From Chloroflexota bacterium (GTDB lineage Bacteria; Chloroflexota; Limnocylindria; Limnocylindrales; CSP1-4): a stretch of DNA of 7,490 nucleotides. Below are positions 4,341 to 7,490 of this stretch, in pieces. A program made the translations under genes and the position numbers. Numbering within the stretch: the first letter of the stretch is position 1; each line of letters opens with the position of its first letter. The notes below the pieces were generated by a model. That model was not told where the DNA came from. It made no database searches and worked only from the letters and a program-made list of their open reading frames with translations. Location: NCBI GenBank assembly GCA_021790715.1, contig JAJYGK010000194.1, positions 1 to 7,490 on the forward strand, read 5' to 3'.

Positions 4341-5240
4341 TCAGGGGTCGAGGGGCCAGCAGTCGATGAGCCGCGCGGAGGGGAACCGCACCGCGAGGCT
4401 GAGCAGTGCGGGGCCGTCCACCGTGTCGAGCTCGCGCAGCGTGTCGGCGTCGGCCACGCTGACGTAGTCGGGCGACGCCATCGGCACCTCGGCAAGGACG
4501 TCGCGCATGCGTGCGCGCAGGCGTTCGGCGTCCCGCTCGCCCCCCGCCCGCGCGTCGGCGGCGGCGCGCAGCGCCCGGTGCAGCACCGGGGCCGCCGCGC
4601 GCTCCTGCGGCGAGAGGTAGGCGTTGCGCGACGAGAGCGCGAGACCGTCGGGCTCGCGGACGGTCGGCACGATCGAGAGCCCGACGGGCAGCCCGAGGTC
4701 CCGGACGAGGTGACGGATCACGACCGCCTGCTGCCCGTCCTTCTGCCCGAAGCAGGCGCGGTCGGGCCGGACCAGGTCCAGCAGGATCGTGACGACCGTG
4801 GCGACGCCCCGGAAGTGCCCGGGACGCACCGCGCCCTCCAGCACGGTGCCGAGCGGGCCCGGGTCGACCATGGTCGAGTGGCCGGGCGGGTAGATCGCCT
4901 CGACCTCGGGCGCGAAGACGAGGTCCACGCCGTGCTCCCGGCACACCCGCAGGTCCGCGTCGAGCGTGCGGGGGTAGCGCTCGTAGTCCTCGCCGGGCCC
5001 GAACTGCGTCGGGTTCACGAAGATGCTGACGACGACCGAGGCGCATTCCCGGCGGGCGCGGTCGATCAGTGCCGCGTGGCCGGCGTGCAGCGCCCCCATG
5101 GTGGGGACGAGGCCGACCGGGGACGGGAGCGACGGGCGGGCCCGGGCCAGAGCGGCGCGATCCCGGACGACACGCGGGTCGGTCCGCGCAGGGGCATGCG
5201 TGCCCGTAGCGCCCGCCGTGCCCGATACGGCGTCGCCCAC
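4341..5240 (-). CDS. panC: Pantothenate synthetase (pantoate--beta-alanine ligase)
   Basis: A 299-residue cytoplasmic enzyme that condenses pantoate with beta-alanine using ATP (through a pantoyl-adenylate), giving pantothenate, AMP and pyrophosphate. The nucleotidyltransferase signatures are all present: PTMGALHAGH (46-55, HxGH at 52-55), IFVNPTQFGPGEDYERYPR (73-91), FGQKD (164-168) and the KMSKS-like LSSRN (202-206). Length is near the usual ~280, with about 20 extra low-complexity residues at the N-terminus (MGDAVSGTAGATGTHAPAR). The GTG at 5240 is the start because no other start codon occurs in frame before the conserved region; it is only three bases after the panB stop. No strong Shine-Dalgarno sequence precedes it, so translation probably depends on coupling to panB. 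Last visible gene of the coaBC-panB-panC operon; it converges on the DRTGG gene. Confidence 0.96.
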   Translation of the reverse strand: MGDAVSGTAGATGTHAPARTDPRVVRDRAALARARPSLPSPVGLVPTMGALHAGHAALIDRARRECASVVVSIFVNPTQFGPGEDYERYPRTLDADLRVCREHGVDLVFAPEVEAIYPPGHSTMVDPGPLGTVLEGAVRPGHFRGVATVVTILLDLVRPDRACFGQKDGQQAVVIRHLVRDLGLPVGLSIVPTVREPDGLALSSRNAYLSPQERAAAPVLHRALRAAADARAGGERDAERLRARMRDVLAEVPMASPDYVSVADADTLRELDTVDGPALLSLAVRFPSARLIDCWPLDP

Positions 5241-5243
5241 CGC

Positions 5244-6149
5244 CTACAGGTCCCGGTCGAGCGGGATCTGCAGCGCCGACCCCTCGGCGCGGTCCAGCTC
5301 GCCCTGGCCCAGCGCCTCCGCCAGCACCACGTCGTCCATGCGGGTCGTCTCGGCCTCGCCGGGGAAGGTGCCCGCCGTCACGTCCGCGGCATAGGCGCGC
5401 GCGGCCTCGGCGATCGTCTCGCGGATATGGGCGTACGGGCGCGCGTGGCGCGGCACGAACGACCCGAGCCCGAGCAGGTCCGTGACGACCTGCACCTGGC
5501 CGCTGCAGCCGGCCCCGGCCCCGATGCCGATGGTGGGGATGCGCAGGCGCGAGGTGATGGCCGCGGCGAGCTGCTCCGGGACGAGTTCCAGCACGATCGC
5601 GAACGCGCCGGCCTGCTGGACGGCCACCGCATCCGAGAGCAGCCGCCGCGCCGCCTCGCGCGTCTTCCCCTGCACCCGGACGCGACCCATGCCCAGCTTC
5701 GCCTGCGGCGTCCACCCGATGTGCCCCATCACGGGGATCCCGGCGCGCACCACCGCCTCGATCGCCCGCGACGTGCGCACCCCGCCCTCGACCTTGACGG
5801 CCTGGGCGCCGGCCTCGCGCAGGAACCGGCCCGCGTTCCCGACCGCCTGCTCCGGCTGCTCGTAGCTGAGGAACGGCATGTCGGCGACCACCAGGGCGCG
5901 CTTCGTGCCGCGCACCACGGCCTTGGTGTGGTGGAGCATCTCGTCGACGGAGACCCGCACGGTCGATTCGTAGCCGAGCATGACCTCCGCGAGGGAATCG
6001 CCGACGAGGAGCATCGGGATCCCCGCGTCGTCGAGGATCTGCGCGGTCGGGTAGTCGTACGCCGTCAGCATCGGGATGCGCTGGCCGTCGGCGTGCATGC
6101 GGGCGATGTCCTGGGTGGTGAGCCGTCCGCTGTTCGTGGTGGCACTCAT
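5244..6149 (-). CDS. panB: 3-methyl-2-oxobutanoate hydroxymethyltransferase (ketopantoate hydroxymethyltransferase)
   Basis: A 301-residue TIM-barrel enzyme transferring a hydroxymethyl group from 5,10-methylene-tetrahydrofolate to 3-methyl-2-oxobutanoate, the first committed step to pantothenate. Metal and catalytic residues known from E. coli PanB can be matched: D51 in VGDSL, D90 in VADMPF, E121 in KVEGG and the catalytic glutamate E188 in LELVP; MGHIGWTPQ (141-149) and TIGIGAGAGCSGQVQV (206-221) are also present. In the last motif the usual CDGQ is CSGQ. The C-terminus extends roughly 30 residues beyond the E. coli protein (264 aa). The ATG at 6149 overlaps the coaBC stop (ATGA, 6149..6146) and has GGGAGGAG eight bases upstream; the frame is open back to 6317, but that part is the coaBC C-terminus in another frame. 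The tight overlap indicates translational coupling to coaBC. Confidence 0.96.
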   Translation of the reverse strand: MSATTNSGRLTTQDIARMHADGQRIPMLTAYDYPTAQILDDAGIPMLLVGDSLAEVMLGYESTVRVSVDEMLHHTKAVVRGTKRALVVADMPFLSYEQPEQAVGNAGRFLREAGAQAVKVEGGVRTSRAIEAVVRAGIPVMGHIGWTPQAKLGMGRVRVQGKTREAARRLLSDAVAVQQAGAFAIVLELVPEQLAAAITSRLRIPTIGIGAGAGCSGQVQVVTDLLGLGSFVPRHARPYAHIRETIAEAARAYAADVTAGTFPGEAETTRMDDVVLAEALGQGELDRAEGSALQIPLDRDL

Positions 6150-7489
6150 TCGGGTTGCTCCTCCCTGGCGGACGGCTGGGCCGCCACATGGACGACGGCG
6201 CGAGGTTCCGGCACGGGCGACGCCCCGCCCGCGTCCCGCGGGGCCCGTTCCTCCAGGAGGCGGCCGATCCGGTCGAGCAGCCGCTCGGCAACCTCCCGCT
6301 TGGACAGCAGCGGCCACGGCTCGGGTGTCATGCCGGGCCGGATCAGCGTGACGCGGTTCGTGTCGACCGCGAAGCCCGCGCCCGGTTCGAGCACGTCGTT
6401 GGCGACCATGAGGTCGACGCCCTTCCGGCGCGCCTTCTCCGCGACGCGATCGAGCGATCCCGTCTCGGCGGCGAACCCGACCAGGACCGGACGATCCGGG
6501 CGCCCGGCGACCGTGCGGCCCGCCTCGGCCAGGATGTCCTCGGTCGGCTCCAGCTCCAGGACGGGCGCCGCGTCGCGAGTGAGCTTCGTGCCGGCCGGGT
6601 GACGCGGACGGAAGTCGGCCACCGCGGCGGCCATCACGAGGACATCGGCGCCGTCGAGCGCCTCCAGCACCGCCCGGCGCATCTCCGCGGTCGTGCCGGC
6701 GCGCACGACCTGCGCATCCTCCGGCAGCGGGACCGACGTGTGGCCCGCCACCAGCGTGACCCTGGCGCCGCGCCCGAGCGCCGCGCGCGCGATCTCCGCT
6801 CCCATCAGGCCGGACGAGCGGTTGCCGATGAACCGGACCGGGTCGATGGGCTCCGCGGTTCCTCCCGCCGAGACGACGATGCGCCGGCCGGCGAGATCGC
6901 CGGCGCCGAGTGCCGCAACCAGGGCAGTGAGGATCGATTCGGGTTCTGCGAGGCGCCCGTGGCCCACCAGCCCGGAGGCGAGGGGGCCCGTCTCGGGATC
7001 GACGATGTGGTATCCGAACGAGCGCAGCCGCTCGACGTTGGCGGCCGTCGCAGGATGCGCGTACATCCCGGCGTCCATGGCGGGGGCCACCACGACGGGC
7101 GCGGTCGTCGCCAGGCAGGCGGCCGTGATGACATCGCCGGCCAGGCCCGAGGCCATCGCGGACAGCCAGTGCGCGGTCGCCGGCGCGACCACGATCGCCT
7201 CCGCCTCGCGGGCGGCCACGATGTGGGCGATGCGCCGGTCCGGCAGCAGCTCGAGCGGATCGCGGAGGACCGGCCGTCCGCTCAGGCTCTCGAACGTGAG
7301 CGGACCCACGAACGCGGCCGCGGAATGCGTCATCAGGACCTGGGCGCGGGCGCCCTCGGCCGTGATCCGGCGCAGCAGGTCGACCGCCTTGTAGGCGGCG
7401 ATCGACCCCGTGACGCCCAGCAGCACGGCACGTCCGGCGAGCCGTCCCCCGGCTCCGGTCGTGGCGCGATCTCCTCCGGCGCCGGTCAT
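6146..7489 (-). CDS. coaBC: Bifunctional phosphopantothenoylcysteine decarboxylase/phosphopantothenate--cysteine ligase
   Basis: A 447-residue bifunctional enzyme for two coenzyme A steps: CoaB joins cysteine to 4'-phosphopantothenate and CoaC decarboxylates the product to 4'-phosphopantetheine, using FMN. The CoaC half (about 18-192) has GVTGSIAAYK (25-34), the active-site histidine H89 in RIAHI, APATAHWL (102-109) and APAMDAGMYAHPAT (135-148). The CoaB half (about 200-412) has SAGGTAEPIDPVRFIGNRSSG (207-227), AAAVADFRP (287-295) with K302 following, VGFAAETG (337-344) and VAND (362-365). Deviations from E. coli Dfp: Asp139 replaces the Asn of PxMNxxMW, Ser172 replaces the Cys of the LACG clasp, and Leu228 replaces the Lys of SSGKMG. 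About 35 residues at the C-terminus (413-447) are low-complexity and double as the panB leader. The ATG at 7489 gives a plausible N-terminus with 16 residues before the flavoprotein core, but it lies one base from the window edge, so an earlier start cannot be excluded. First visible gene of the operon. Confidence 0.95.
   Translation of the reverse strand: MTGAGGDRATTGAGGRLAGRAVLLGVTGSIAAYKAVDLLRRITAEGARAQVLMTHSAAAFVGPLTFESLSGRPVLRDPLELLPDRRIAHIVAAREAEAIVVAPATAHWLSAMASGLAGDVITAACLATTAPVVVAPAMDAGMYAHPATAANVERLRSFGYHIVDPETGPLASGLVGHGRLAEPESILTALVAALGAGDLAGRRIVVSAGGTAEPIDPVRFIGNRSSGLMGAEIARAALGRGARVTLVAGHTSVPLPEDAQVVRAGTTAEMRRAVLEALDGADVLVMAAAVADFRPRHPAGTKLTRDAAPVLELEPTEDILAEAGRTVAGRPDRPVLVGFAAETGSLDRVAEKARRKGVDLMVANDVLEPGAGFAVDTNRVTLIRPGMTPEPWPLLSKREVAERLLDRIGRLLEERAPRDAGGASPVPEPRAVVHVAAQPSAREEQPE
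6158..6165 (-). promoter_or_regulatory. Strong ribosome binding site of panB inside the end of coaBC
   Basis: GGGAGGAG on the minus strand lies eight bases before the panB ATG and within the last codons of coaBC. It fixes the panB start and suggests panB is efficiently translated by itself as well as by coupling. Confidence 0.75.
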
Positions 7490-7490
7490 C

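Noticed and set aside
4174..6602. Long open frames of about 700 codons antisense to, or out of frame with, panC and panB (4174-6291 minus, 4578-6602 plus)
   Set aside because: Products are Arg/Gly/Ala- or Asp/Arg-rich shadows of panC, panB and coaBC, which have clear family motifs in their own frames.

Overview
The window is very GC-rich DNA with almost no non-coding slack inside its gene blocks. It carries two divergent or convergent gene groups typical of a free-living, GC-rich bacterium. The style of the P-loop/DRTGG protein, the actinobacterial/chloroflexotal-looking CoaBC motifs and the TANNNT-type -10 boxes point to Chloroflexota (for example a Limnocylindria-like lineage) or, less likely, Actinomycetota. 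This placement is inferred from protein style only; no marker gene is present.

Layout: (1) positions 1-114, minus strand, hold the first 38 codons of an exported protein that runs off the left edge. (2) 115-513 is a divergent intergenic region with a good TATAGT -10 box facing right. (3) 514-1776, plus strand, encodes a 420-residue glutamate dehydrogenase, followed at once by a strong 13-bp terminator hairpin. (4) 1777-2513 is a 737-bp non-coding stretch unusually rich in structure: a near-perfect 16-bp palindrome, a 14-bp-stem hairpin, three tandem copies of a 28-bp repeat, paired CACC-type dyads and a duplicated ~50-bp repeat containing two palindromes. (5) 2514-4315, plus strand, is a two-gene unit: an unrecognised 203-residue protein that appears to be translated from a leaderless mRNA, and a P-loop (BioD/Pta-N-like) plus DRTGG protein whose only structurally sensible start is a CTG overlapping the previous stop codon. 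(6) 4341-7489, minus strand, is a tight coaBC-panB-panC operon converging on the previous unit.

How they work together: PanB and PanC make pantothenate from alpha-ketoisovalerate and beta-alanine, and CoaBC carries out two later steps towards coenzyme A, so the minus-strand operon is a CoA supply unit. panD and the ketopantoate reductase are not in the window. The DRTGG protein resembles the N-terminal regulatory half of long phosphotransacetylases but lacks the catalytic domain. Its gene and the 203-residue partner form the least understood unit here and the best candidate for an undescribed system; glutamate dehydrogenase upstream is separated from it by a terminator. No RNA genes, insertion sequences, CRISPR arrays or phage genes were seen.
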